DNA of 5,259 nt, taken from the NCBI GenBank assembly GCA_000433675.1, contig FR893535.1, positions 1 to 5,259 on the forward strand, written 5' to 3'. A program made the position numbers and the translations under genes. The notes below the pieces were generated by a model. The model ran no database searches. It had not been told where the DNA came from and worked only from the letters and a program-made list of their open reading frames with translations. Each line of letters opens with the position of its first letter. Position 1 is the stretch's first letter. Positions 1-5,232 of the stretch are shown here, in pieces. This stretch comes from Clostridium sp. CAG:433 (GTDB taxonomy: Bacteria > Bacillota_I > Bacilli_A > RF39 > UBA660).

Positions 1-27
1 TATTACAAACATTTCTATTTTTTTCAT
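1..27 (-). CDS. Start of a further operon gene, cut by the window edge
   Basis: Only nine codons are visible, reading MKKIEMFVI from an ATG at 27. A clear AGGAG ribosome binding site lies at 36-40 with an 8-nt spacer, and it overlaps the stop codon (39-41) of the epimerase-like gene, so the two genes are probably translationally coupled. A basic MKK start followed by a hydrophobic strand suits a Rossmann or GT-A enzyme such as another glycosyltransferase, but nine residues cannot identify a family. That role is only a guess from operon position. Confidence 0.7.
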
Positions 28-38
28 AATATATTCTC

Positions 39-989
39 CTATCTTACTAAACTTGTATTAATATCATAATATTTACTTTTGAATATTTTTTGTTTAAATT
101 TTATTGCCATGGCATGCATTTTTTTTAAAGTACTCTTTTGATATTTTGCCCATTTATTTGCATATGCATCAAATTCATTTATATTAAATAAATCATATAA
201 CAATTTTAATTGACGTATATGCAAATCATGATATGCTGGACTTGCTATGGTTCCTTTTAAATCATAATCAGACCAAAATCCTCTATCATATTTTATCAAT
301 GTCTTAGACAGAGTTTCAATTGTTTTATCTAAAATTTTTTTATATTTTTTTTCATTGGAAACTAAAGTAAAATCATATAAACCAAAAATAGAAAATATCC
401 AACCATTCAAAACAGTCAAATTATATTCAGAAACATATTCTTGAAAATATATATTATCCCCATCATAAATTGCAGTACCACCATCATAGGTTGGTTTTAT
501 CATAAAATCAATTGCCCTTTTTGCCAAATTGAAATATTTATCATCTTTTGTAGAAACAAATGCTCTGAGTAAAATTGAAACACCCTCACTTTGACACATA
601 GATGATTGTGTTTCGTGTGCTTCGTCATTGAGTTTTTTCATACAATCCCACATACCATTTTCATCAATATTATTAACCGCCCAATCAACAATTTTCATAA
701 ATTCCAAATAATATTTATTATCCTTTGTTGATAGAAATAAATCATATAAACCTAAACCATATTGAAATATAGAAATTGGAAAATATGCTTCTACATTTGC
801 TATTGTCGTATTTAGAGGTATTCCATTTTCATCCAAAAAAGTAGCATCAGATACCTTATTTGTTAAATCATTATAATATCCTTTTATTTCATTTTTAGAA
901 TACAATCTACCAACATCTTGCTTTACATGAAATGAACTTTTACCAGTAAACATTTTAACCCATCTTTTCATCAATTTAAATATTTTCAT
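39..989 (-). CDS. D-glucuronyl C5-epimerase family protein (C5-epim_C domain)
   Basis: This 316-residue protein resembles the C-terminal catalytic domain of heparosan/heparan glucuronyl C5-epimerases, which convert D-glucuronate to L-iduronate. Seen motifs are FQYGLG at 75-80, QSEGVSILLRA at 133-143, VLNGWIFSIFGLYD at 193-206, FWSDYDL at 238-244 and YHDLHIRQLKLLY at 253-265. They match the alpha/alpha-barrel domain in which animal GLCE places catalytic tyrosines; Tyr242 (YDL) and Tyr253 (YHxxH) are the likely counterparts. No signal peptide or membrane span is visible, only a basic N-terminus, so it probably acts in the cytoplasm on a nucleotide-linked or lipid-linked sugar or on the growing chain. 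Start: ATG with GGAGG at 996-1000 and a 6-nt spacer. Its first 14 nt overlap the end of the upstream GT4 gene. The family call is firm; substrate and direction of epimerisation are inferred. Confidence 0.82.
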   Translation of the reverse strand: MKIFKLMKRWVKMFTGKSSFHVKQDVGRLYSKNEIKGYYNDLTNKVSDATFLDENGIPLNTTIANVEAYFPISIFQYGLGLYDLFLSTKDNKYYLEFMKIVDWAVNNIDENGMWDCMKKLNDEAHETQSSMCQSEGVSILLRAFVSTKDDKYFNLAKRAIDFMIKPTYDGGTAIYDGDNIYFQEYVSEYNLTVLNGWIFSIFGLYDFTLVSNEKKYKKILDKTIETLSKTLIKYDRGFWSDYDLKGTIASPAYHDLHIRQLKLLYDLFNINEFDAYANKWAKYQKSTLKKMHAMAIKFKQKIFKSKYYDINTSLVR

Positions 990-2007
990 TTATATCCTCC
1001 AACAAATCTTTCTTGAAATTTAAAAGTATATTATTTATATCATATTTTTTTGAAAGCTCTTTTGATGATTTTTTATACCTTTCTATGCAATCACTTTCAA
1101 TTAACTTAACTGTTTTATTATACATATCATTATAATTTTTATATTCAAATATGATACCATTTTCACCATCATTTATATACTCTTTTGCATATTTCCAATT
1201 TGATGCAATAACTGCTAAACCAGCAATATAACAATCAATCAATGCGCCAGGTAAGCATTCTCCTGGATATTCTGTAGGAAATATAAATATATCATATTGC
1301 GATAAAATTTCATATTCAATTTTATTATTTGGCTTTATTTCACCATGATATATTATTTTATTATTAAATTTTTTCTTTATTTCTGATAAATAATCTTCTT
1401 TACATTGACCATATATATCTAAAGTACATTCTATATTTTCCTTATTCAATCTACTAACAAGTTTAATGGCCTCTTCTATGCCTTTTTGTTTAATAACTCT
1501 ACCATAATATACAAATTTAATATATTTTGTTTTTTTATACTTGTTTTCAAATTTATTCATTTTTCTAAAATTATTCAAAATAGAAACATTATTTATATTT
1601 AACTTTTCCAAATTTTTCTTTAAAATACCTGCTTCTACATAAATATGTGTTAGTCTACTATAAGAATTTATATTCCATTTTTTTTCTTCTATATTTCTAG
1701 ATAAAGACCCACCTATTACAAAATAATATATTTTTTTTCTAAGTTTTATTCTATCATAGAAATTTAAAACAATATGTGCACCATTATCTGCCGACGAAAT
1801 TATAATCTCATCACACCAAATTGTATAAATAATAATCAAAACAACTAACTTAAATATGTGTTTTTTCCAATTATCAGTATCAATTGTTTTTAACTTTATT
1901 TCCTTTATTTCTGATAAATAATTTCTTAAAAGTCTACATTTAATTGTTTCACCATCAAGCCTATTTCTATTATCTGCTGTTGTTGCTATATATAATATTT
2001 TTTTCAT
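976..2007 (-). CDS. GT4-family (GT-B fold) glycosyltransferase
   Basis: This 343-residue glycosyltransferase probably adds one sugar to the lipid-linked repeat unit at the inner membrane face. The N-terminal acceptor domain has a hydrophobic patch (IFKLVVLIIIYTI, 51-63) that may dock on the membrane. The C-terminal donor domain starts near 163 with FVYYGRVIKQKGIEEAI (Arg170 and Lys175 for donor phosphates) and holds PTEYPGECLPGALID at 244-258, the EX7E region of GT4 enzymes. The second acidic residue is Asp258 instead of the usual Glu. I chose the ATG at 2007 (MKKILYIA) over an in-frame TTG at 2019, because GGAG at 2014-2017 sits 6 nt before the ATG and would lie inside the longer reading frame. 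The stop lies 14 nt inside the next gene. Donor sugar and linkage cannot be read from sequence. Confidence 0.88.
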   Translation of the reverse strand: MKKILYIATTADNRNRLDGETIKCRLLRNYLSEIKEIKLKTIDTDNWKKHIFKLVVLIIIYTIWCDEIIISSADNGAHIVLNFYDRIKLRKKIYYFVIGGSLSRNIEEKKWNINSYSRLTHIYVEAGILKKNLEKLNINNVSILNNFRKMNKFENKYKKTKYIKFVYYGRVIKQKGIEEAIKLVSRLNKENIECTLDIYGQCKEDYLSEIKKKFNNKIIYHGEIKPNNKIEYEILSQYDIFIFPTEYPGECLPGALIDCYIAGLAVIASNWKYAKEYINDGENGIIFEYKNYNDMYNKTVKLIESDCIERYKKSSKELSKKYDINNILLNFKKDLLEDINENI

Positions 2008-2013
2008 ACAATA

Positions 2014-2017
2014 CTCC
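2014..2017 (-). promoter_or_regulatory. Ribosome binding site that fixes the GT4 start
   Basis: On the minus strand this reads GGAG (within TTGGAG), 6 nt before the ATG at 2007. It lies between the stop of the GT2 gene (2022-2024) and the GT4 start, in a gap of only 14 nt. It rules against the upstream TTG at 2019 as initiator, since that codon overlaps the site itself. Confidence 0.75.
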
Positions 2018-2021
2018 AAGC

Positions 2022-2795
2022 CTACTTTCTTATATATATTCTTTTCTTTACAGCATTAAATGCGTATCCTATAAAGCAATAACATGTCTTCCATAATGGT
2101 AATTTTTCTATTTTTCTATACCAATACCAATTAGTTTTTACTGCTTTAAATTTATTACTTGATAATGAATTTTTAACAACTCTATAGTATGATAAATTTT
2201 CTGGGACCTCATAGCAATCAAATCCATTTTTTAGAAGTTGACACCAAGTTGCTGCATCTTGTCTTCTTCTAATATTGGGCATCTTTAATAATTCTTTACC
2301 TGTTAATTTAGTATCAACCATAACACCTACGGTTTGAATTATTGTATTTCTTAAAAATAAATTATAATTTACTTTTTTTGGTATTTTAACAATTTTATTT
2401 AAACTTTTTCCACTTTCATCTATTTTTTCATAGTCAGTACAAGTAAATGGATAATTATTTTTTAACATAAATTCAACTTGTTTTTCTAGTTTTTCTGATT
2501 TCCATAAATCATCTGCATCTAAATACGCAATAAATCTTCCCTTAGACTCCTCTAATGCTTTATTTCTTGCAATTGCCGCTCCACTATTTTTATCTAGTTT
2601 AAAATATTTTATTCGATTATCATCTTTTGCGTATTTTTTTATGATTTTTGCTGAATTATCTGGTGAACAATCATCGACTAAAAGCATCTCCCAATCTGTA
2701 TATGTTTGATTTATTACACATTCTATTGTTTTAGGTAAAAATTTTTCACAATTATATATTGGAGTTATAATTGATACCTTCAAATTTTTTTTCAT
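2022..2795 (-). CDS. GT2-family (GT-A fold) glycosyltransferase
   Basis: This 257-residue inverting-type glycosyltransferase should transfer a sugar from a nucleotide donor to the lipid-linked acceptor. It begins with the family's VSIITPIYNCEKFLPKTI segment (7-24). It continues with LLVDDCSPD (38-46), SGAAIARNKA (71-80), the metal-binding YLDADD (91-96, DxD = Asp93/Asp95) and RRRQDAATW (176-184), whose Asp180 is the likely catalytic base. Length and the short basic C-terminal tail (KKRIYIRK) match TuaG-like single-domain enzymes of teichuronic acid and capsule loci. No true membrane span is present; residues 234-248 are aromatic and may associate with the membrane. Start: ATG with AGAGG at 2803-2807, 7-nt spacer. 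It follows the priming transferase after a 53-nt gap that holds a hairpin. The sugar added is unknown. Confidence 0.9.
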   Translation of the reverse strand: MKKNLKVSIITPIYNCEKFLPKTIECVINQTYTDWEMLLVDDCSPDNSAKIIKKYAKDDNRIKYFKLDKNSGAAIARNKALEESKGRFIAYLDADDLWKSEKLEKQVEFMLKNNYPFTCTDYEKIDESGKSLNKIVKIPKKVNYNLFLRNTIIQTVGVMVDTKLTGKELLKMPNIRRRQDAATWCQLLKNGFDCYEVPENLSYYRVVKNSLSSNKFKAVKTNWYWYRKIEKLPLWKTCYCFIGYAFNAVKKRIYIRK

Positions 2796-2812
2796 TTTCT
2801 AACCTCTTTTCT

Positions 2813-2843
2813 AAAAAATAAGATACATTTATACAATGTATCT
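2813..2843 (-). terminator. Terminator-like hairpin inside the operon
   Basis: On the minus strand a perfect 9-bp stem (AGATACATT / AATGTATCT, arms 2835-2843 and 2821-2829) closes a 5-nt loop and is followed by TATTTTTT. It lies just after the priming transferase stop and before the GT2 ribosome binding site. The stem is AT-rich with two G-C pairs, so it is more likely a leaky terminator or mRNA-processing hairpin than a full stop. I see no promoter between it and the GT2 gene, which implies readthrough. Confidence 0.55.
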
Positions 2844-2848
2844 ATTTG

Positions 2849-3517
2849 TTATTTAGCACCTGTTCTTGAAATAACTGCTTTAATTGTTCTAAAAATACAT
2901 TTAATATCTAATGACAAACTAGCGTTTTCTGCATAATAATATTCTAATTTTAATCTTTCATCATAAGTTGTGGCATTTCTACCATTACAAGCCCACCATC
3001 CAGTTATTCCTGGCTTAACTTTTTCATATATTTCATGATTTCCATTATGAGCATCAAGTTCACCTTCAACTAATGGTCTTGGTCCAATTAATGACATATC
3101 ACCCTTAAATACATTTATAAATTGTGGTACTTCATCTAAAGATGTCTTTCTTATTATTTTTCCTATTTTTGTTATTCTAGGATCATGTTCTAATTTTTGA
3201 TTTTTATCCCATTCTTTTTTATATTTAGGATCTTTTAATAACTCTTTTAATACTTCATCTGCATTTGGTACCATTGATCTAAATTTATATATATAAATAA
3301 ATTTACCATTTTTTCCTATTCTCTTTTGAGTATAAAATATAGATTTAAAATCTCCTGTTACCATATAACATATTTTTATTATTAAAGATATTGGTAATAG
3401 CATTATTAACCCTATTAATGAACAAAATATATCAAATGTTCTTTTACATGCTAAAAACAAAGTTTTTCTAACTGAAACTACACTACTCTTTTCCATTACT
3501 AATGCTTCTTCCTGCAT
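2849..3517 (-). CDS. Priming sugar-phosphate (phosphoglycosyl) transferase
   Basis: This 222-residue monotopic phosphoglycosyl transferase starts polysaccharide assembly by moving a sugar-1-phosphate from a UDP-sugar to undecaprenyl phosphate. Seen in order: KRTFDI (25-30), a hydrophobic re-entrant helix (about 30-52), YKFRSM (77-82), the TSLDEVPQ motif with the catalytic Asp128-Glu129 pair, SLIGPRPLVEGE (142-153) and PGITGWWACNGR (169-180). The length fits small PglC-type enzymes, without the extra N-terminal membrane domain of WcaJ/WbaP. Start: ATG with GGGGAG at 3526-3531 and an 8-nt spacer; Met8 is a poorer start. It is the first gene after a consensus promoter. Codons 149-184 (2966-3074) are duplicated in opposite orientation at 3722-3830. 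The sugar is not predictable here. Confidence 0.93.
   Translation of the reverse strand: MQEEALVMEKSSVVSVRKTLFLACKRTFDIFCSLIGLIMLLPISLIIKICYMVTGDFKSIFYTQKRIGKNGKFIYIYKFRSMVPNADEVLKELLKDPKYKKEWDKNQKLEHDPRITKIGKIIRKTSLDEVPQFINVFKGDMSLIGPRPLVEGELDAHNGNHEIYEKVKPGITGWWACNGRNATTYDERLKLEYYYAENASLSLDIKCIFRTIKAVISRTGAK
2966..3074. repeat. Inverted repeat, arm A (inside the priming transferase gene)
   Basis: This stretch, codons 149-184 of the priming transferase, matches 3722-3830 in inverted orientation. Aligning by eye gives 98 identical positions (2977-3074 against 3722-3819), then 11 more with two mismatches. The arms are separated by 647 bp (3075-3721), which contain codons 1-148, the ribosome binding site and the promoter. 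Long perfect identity including third codon positions points to a recent duplication or continuing gene conversion. Confidence 0.95.
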
Positions 3518-3547
3518 ATTTATTTCTCCCCTTCAATACAAGTGTAT

Positions 3548-3575
3548 ATTATATATAAAATATTTGTTTTGTCAA
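3548..3575 (-). promoter_or_regulatory. Sigma-A type promoter of the polysaccharide operon
   Basis: On the minus strand a perfect TTGACA (3570-3575) and TATAAT (3548-3553) are separated by 16 bp. Transcription should begin near 3541, leaving a leader of about 24 nt that carries the ribosome binding site of the priming transferase. This is the only consensus-quality promoter I find upstream of the operon. It lies inside the segment bracketed by the inverted repeat arms, so inversion of that segment would point it away from the operon. Confidence 0.82.
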
Positions 3576-3596
3576 ATTTTGTCGAGCAAATATTTT
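3557..3596. repeat. 10-bp inverted repeat flanking the -35 box
   Basis: AAAATATTTG (3557-3566) and CAAATATTTT (3587-3596) are perfect inverted arms around a 20-nt centre that contains the -35 hexamer. The centre also holds a direct repeat (minus strand GACAAAA twice, 10 bp apart). Spacing of the arms by about 30 bp, near three helical turns, would suit a dimeric regulator, but AT-rich DNA produces such arms by chance fairly often. Confidence 0.45.
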
Positions 3597-3721
3597 TACA
3601 AAATAAAAAACATTAAAACTACATATTTTCTATACCAATTTTATCATAAATTAATGCTATAGACAATATAAAATTTTAACATTATACAACTTGTTAACAG
3701 TATTTAATTTATAAACTTTAA

Positions 3722-3839
3722 ATTAGTTGAAGGTGAACTTGATGCTCATAATGGAAATCATGAAATATATGAAAAAGTTAAGCCAGGAATAACTGGATGG
3801 TGGGCTTGTAATGGTAGAAGTGCTACAACTTTTACATAA
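3722..3839 (+). pseudogene. Inverted fragment of a priming transferase gene (repeat arm B)
   Basis: Read on the plus strand, this encodes the piece LVEGELDAHNGN...GITGWWACNGRSATT, equal to residues 149-184 of the neighbouring minus-strand enzyme except Asn181 to Ser. It then diverges (FT) and stops with TAA at 3837-3839. It has no start codon, no ribosome binding site and none of the catalytic Asp-Glu region, so it cannot work alone. The first 98 bp are identical to the intact gene; identity breaks sharply at 3721/3722 and frays near 3831. The Ser version also looks natural for this motif, so the piece may come from a second allele or paralogue. If the bracketed segment inverted, this arm would complete a truncated 186-residue protein. 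Confidence 0.9.
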
Positions 3840-3889
3840 TAACTTGTTTTATTAATATTTTCTTTCATATCAATGGCTCTATGTTAATT

Positions 3890-3913
3890 GTGTCGACACT
3901 GTCGACACTTTTT
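3890..3913 (+). terminator. Palindrome with T-run; possible plus-strand terminator
   Basis: Positions 3890-3908 form a perfect 19-nt odd palindrome, GTGTCGACA-C-TGTCGACAC, which is also two tandem TGTCGACAC units. As RNA it can fold into a 7-bp stem with a 5-nt loop, and on the plus strand TTTTT follows at 3909-3913. This would stop plus-strand transcription 51 nt after the end of the inverted transferase fragment. On the minus strand no T-run follows. The same core occurs inside both DUF1016 copies, so the T-run may be accidental. Confidence 0.5.
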
Positions 3914-3945
3914 ACTTTATTATAATACTTCAAATTTAATCCTAC

Positions 3946-4839
3946 TTATACTAATTCATATTTTCTTGAAATTATCCTATCGTCAGAACAATATTCAATC
4001 ACATATCTATTTTCTTTCTTGCAAATTATTATTCCAACAGTTTTATTATCATCTATACTCTTTATATTTTTATCAATATAATTCATATATTTTTGTATTT
4101 GTCCTGTATGATTTGAATTTAGTTCAGTAACCTTTAATTCAACTACTACATAGCATTTATATTTAATATTATAAAGTAATAAATCTATATAATTATATCT
4201 ATCTCCCATTTTTATTTTATATTCATTATCTATAAAACTAAATCCACTACCTAATTCTTTTAAAAAAGATGATATATCTTCTAATATTAGTTTTTGAAGT
4301 ATTTTTTCTGATATTTCATTATTACCACTTGTATTCTTTATTTGAATAGGATTCTTTACTAAATCCGGTACTTTTAATTCTTCTTTGTTTTTCAATTTTT
4401 TCTTTGTTTCTTCATCTAATCTTTCATATTCATTAGATTTAATTTTTTGTCTTAATTCCCTTACTGATAATTTTTCTTCTTCAGTTATTTTTATATAATA
4501 GTTTATTTTATCTATATCACTATATGGTAATAATTCTACATAATGACCATAGGACAAATGTTGCGACACTGTCGCAAGTTTTTCAATTAAGTTGTAAAAC
4601 TTTTTCATTCTTGTTAACGAAGTGAATGTATATCCTTTACCAAATTCACTTGTAAGTCTTCTAGAATATTCTTTTATTATTCCTTCTCCATAATGTTTAC
4701 CTGCTTCTTTTAGTAATTTACCAATATTATAATACGTAGTTAAATCACTTTTATTAATTGAATAATTCTTTACCTTTTTAGTAATCTCATTATTTAATAG
4801 TTCTTTTTTAATTTCATCATAATAATTTATAAAAATCAC
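3946..4839 (-). CDS. DUF1016 (YhcG-type) PDDEXK nuclease-domain protein
   Basis: This 297-residue protein has the two-part layout of the family. The DUF1016_N helical domain (about 5-145) contains TTYYNIGKLLKEAGKHYGEG (34-53) and LSYGHYVELL (95-104). The C-terminal PDDEXK domain (about 165-292) shows LEDISSFLKELGSGFSFI (186-203), YIDLLLY (217-223, Asp219), VVVELKV (231-237, Glu234-Leu-Lys236) and GQIQKYMNYID (246-256). The D...ExK residues are intact, so nuclease activity is plausible; such genes often sit near restriction-modification or mobile loci, and their cell role is poorly known. The start is a GTG at 4839; a stop lies four codons upstream and no in-frame ATG is near. AGAAG at 4845-4849 gives a weak 5-nt-spaced site, while AGAGG abuts the GTG. 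It follows a broken paralogue, and codons for Ala89-Ser92 sit in a palindrome. Confidence 0.87.
   Translation of the reverse strand: MIFINYYDEIKKELLNNEITKKVKNYSINKSDLTTYYNIGKLLKEAGKHYGEGIIKEYSRRLTSEFGKGYTFTSLTRMKKFYNLIEKLATVSQHLSYGHYVELLPYSDIDKINYYIKITEEEKLSVRELRQKIKSNEYERLDEETKKKLKNKEELKVPDLVKNPIQIKNTSGNNEISEKILQKLILEDISSFLKELGSGFSFIDNEYKIKMGDRYNYIDLLLYNIKYKCYVVVELKVTELNSNHTGQIQKYMNYIDKNIKSIDDNKTVGIIICKKENRYVIEYCSDDRIISRKYELV
4451..4742. repeat. Direct repeat of DUF1016 coding sequence, copy 1
   Basis: This 292-bp stretch aligns without gaps to 4941-5232 at a constant offset of 490 bp. It encodes the core of the DUF1016_N domain. By hand count 70 of 90 residues agree over residues 41-130 of the intact protein. 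The stretch ending in VELLPYSD...INYYIKITEE is nearly unchanged at DNA level (for example 4480-4540), while the middle, around residues 60-78, diverges strongly. Such direct repeats could recombine and delete the region between them. Confidence 0.85.
4561..4577. repeat. Palindrome inside the intact DUF1016 gene
   Basis: TTGCGACA-C-TGTCGCAA is a perfect 17-nt palindrome with a single central base. On the coding strand it spells Leu-Ala-Thr-Val-Ser-Gln using GCG, GTG and TCG codons, which stand out in a gene that otherwise prefers A/T-ending codons. It shares the core CGACACTGTCG with sites at 3890 and 5051. Confidence 0.85.
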
Positions 4840-4888
4840 CTCTACTTCTTATATTCTCCCTTTCTAAAGCAAATTCCCCTAAAATACG

Positions 4889-4918
4889 AAAAAAAGCAAT
4901 CAATTTTCTTAATTGCTT
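4889..4918 (-). terminator. Rho-independent terminator between the DUF1016 copies
   Basis: On the minus strand AAGCAATTAA (4909-4918) pairs with TTGATTGCTT (4894-4903) as a 10-bp stem with one G-T wobble and a GAAAA loop. A run of seven Ts, two of them in the stem, follows to 4889. It lies after the truncated DUF1016 pseudogene and about 50 bp before the intact copy. It shows that the open frame running through here is not real coding sequence, and that the intact copy needs its own start of transcription; I see no good promoter in the short gap. Confidence 0.8.
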
Positions 4919-4940
4919 AATATATTTTTTATTATTTTTT

Positions 4941-5232
4941 CTTAATTCTCTTACTGATAATTTATCTTCTTCAGTTATTTTTATATAATAGTTTATTTTA
5001 TCCATATCACTATATGGTAATAATTCTACATAGTGACTATATGATAATTTTGGCGACACTGTCGCCATTTTTTTAATCAAATTATAAAATTTTTTCATTT
5101 TATTTAAAGTAGATGCATCATATTTAGTTCCTAAATCAGCAGTTAATTTTTCAGAATATTCTTTTATTATTCCCTCTCCATAATGTTTACCTGCCTCTTT
5201 TAACAATTTACCTACATTATAATATGTAGTTA
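4941..5232. repeat. Direct repeat of DUF1016 coding sequence, copy 2
   Basis: This is the partner of 4451-4742 at a 490-bp offset with no internal gaps. The alignment is lost on the right at the 5-bp deletion (5232/5233) and fades on the left below about 4930. The tandem pair implies duplication of the whole gene followed by decay of the upstream copy. Confidence 0.85.
5051..5067. repeat. Palindrome inside the broken DUF1016 copy
   Basis: TGGCGACA-C-TGTCGCCA is a perfect 17-nt palindrome at the position equivalent to 4561-4577. It reads Met-Ala-Thr-Val-Ser-Pro on the coding strand. Relative to the other copy, the second base on the left and its partner on the right changed together (T/A to G/C), so symmetry is kept. 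Confidence 0.85.

Larger units (their letters stand above)
3518..3945. other. 428-bp gene-free region between nuclease gene and polysaccharide operon
   Basis: No intact gene is present on either strand. From left to right it holds the operon promoter and leader (3518-3575), a 10-bp inverted repeat around the -35 box (3557-3596), AT-rich sequence without clear signals (3597-3721), a plus-strand fragment of the priming transferase gene (3722-3839), and a palindrome (3890-3908) in what looks like a decayed DUF1016 piece (about 3878-3945). I see no convincing minus-strand terminator after the DUF1016 gene, so readthrough into the operon is possible. Confidence 0.7.

Noticed and set aside
2008..2019. 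Longer GT4 start at TTG 2019 (MEYCMKK...)
   Set aside because: The GGAG ribosome binding site at 2014-2017 would fall inside the coding sequence, and it is ideally spaced for the ATG at 2007.
3676..3698. Short inverted repeat TTAACA / TGTTAA with a GTTAAC palindrome
   Set aside because: Six-base AT-rich arms are expected by chance here, and nothing else marks the site.
3661..3721. Second operon promoter using the minus-strand TATAAT near 3684-3689, or TTGTCT-17-TAAAAT just downstream
   Set aside because: Neither has a good matching partner box at the right spacing; chance -10 boxes are common in DNA this AT-rich.
2977..3819. Insertion sequence with long terminal inverted repeats
   Set aside because: The bracketed 647 bp encode part of a transferase and its promoter, no transposase is present, and one arm is ordinary coding sequence of that gene.
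3888..4130. 80-codon plus-strand open frame starting MCRHCRHF
   Set aside because: It overlaps the 3' end of the DUF1016 gene in antisense, starts inside the palindrome, has no ribosome binding site and has a low-complexity Tyr/Leu-rich product typical of an antisense shadow.
3890..5067. CRISPR array from the three repeated cores
   Set aside because: The sites are hundreds of bases apart with no regular spacers, and two lie within homologous coding sequence.
4817..5206. 129-codon minus-strand frame as a stand-alone gene
   Set aside because: It starts at a TTG in the middle of a conserved domain, its first part is cut off by a 5-bp deletion, and its last third runs through a rho-independent terminator. 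It is better described as a pseudogene.
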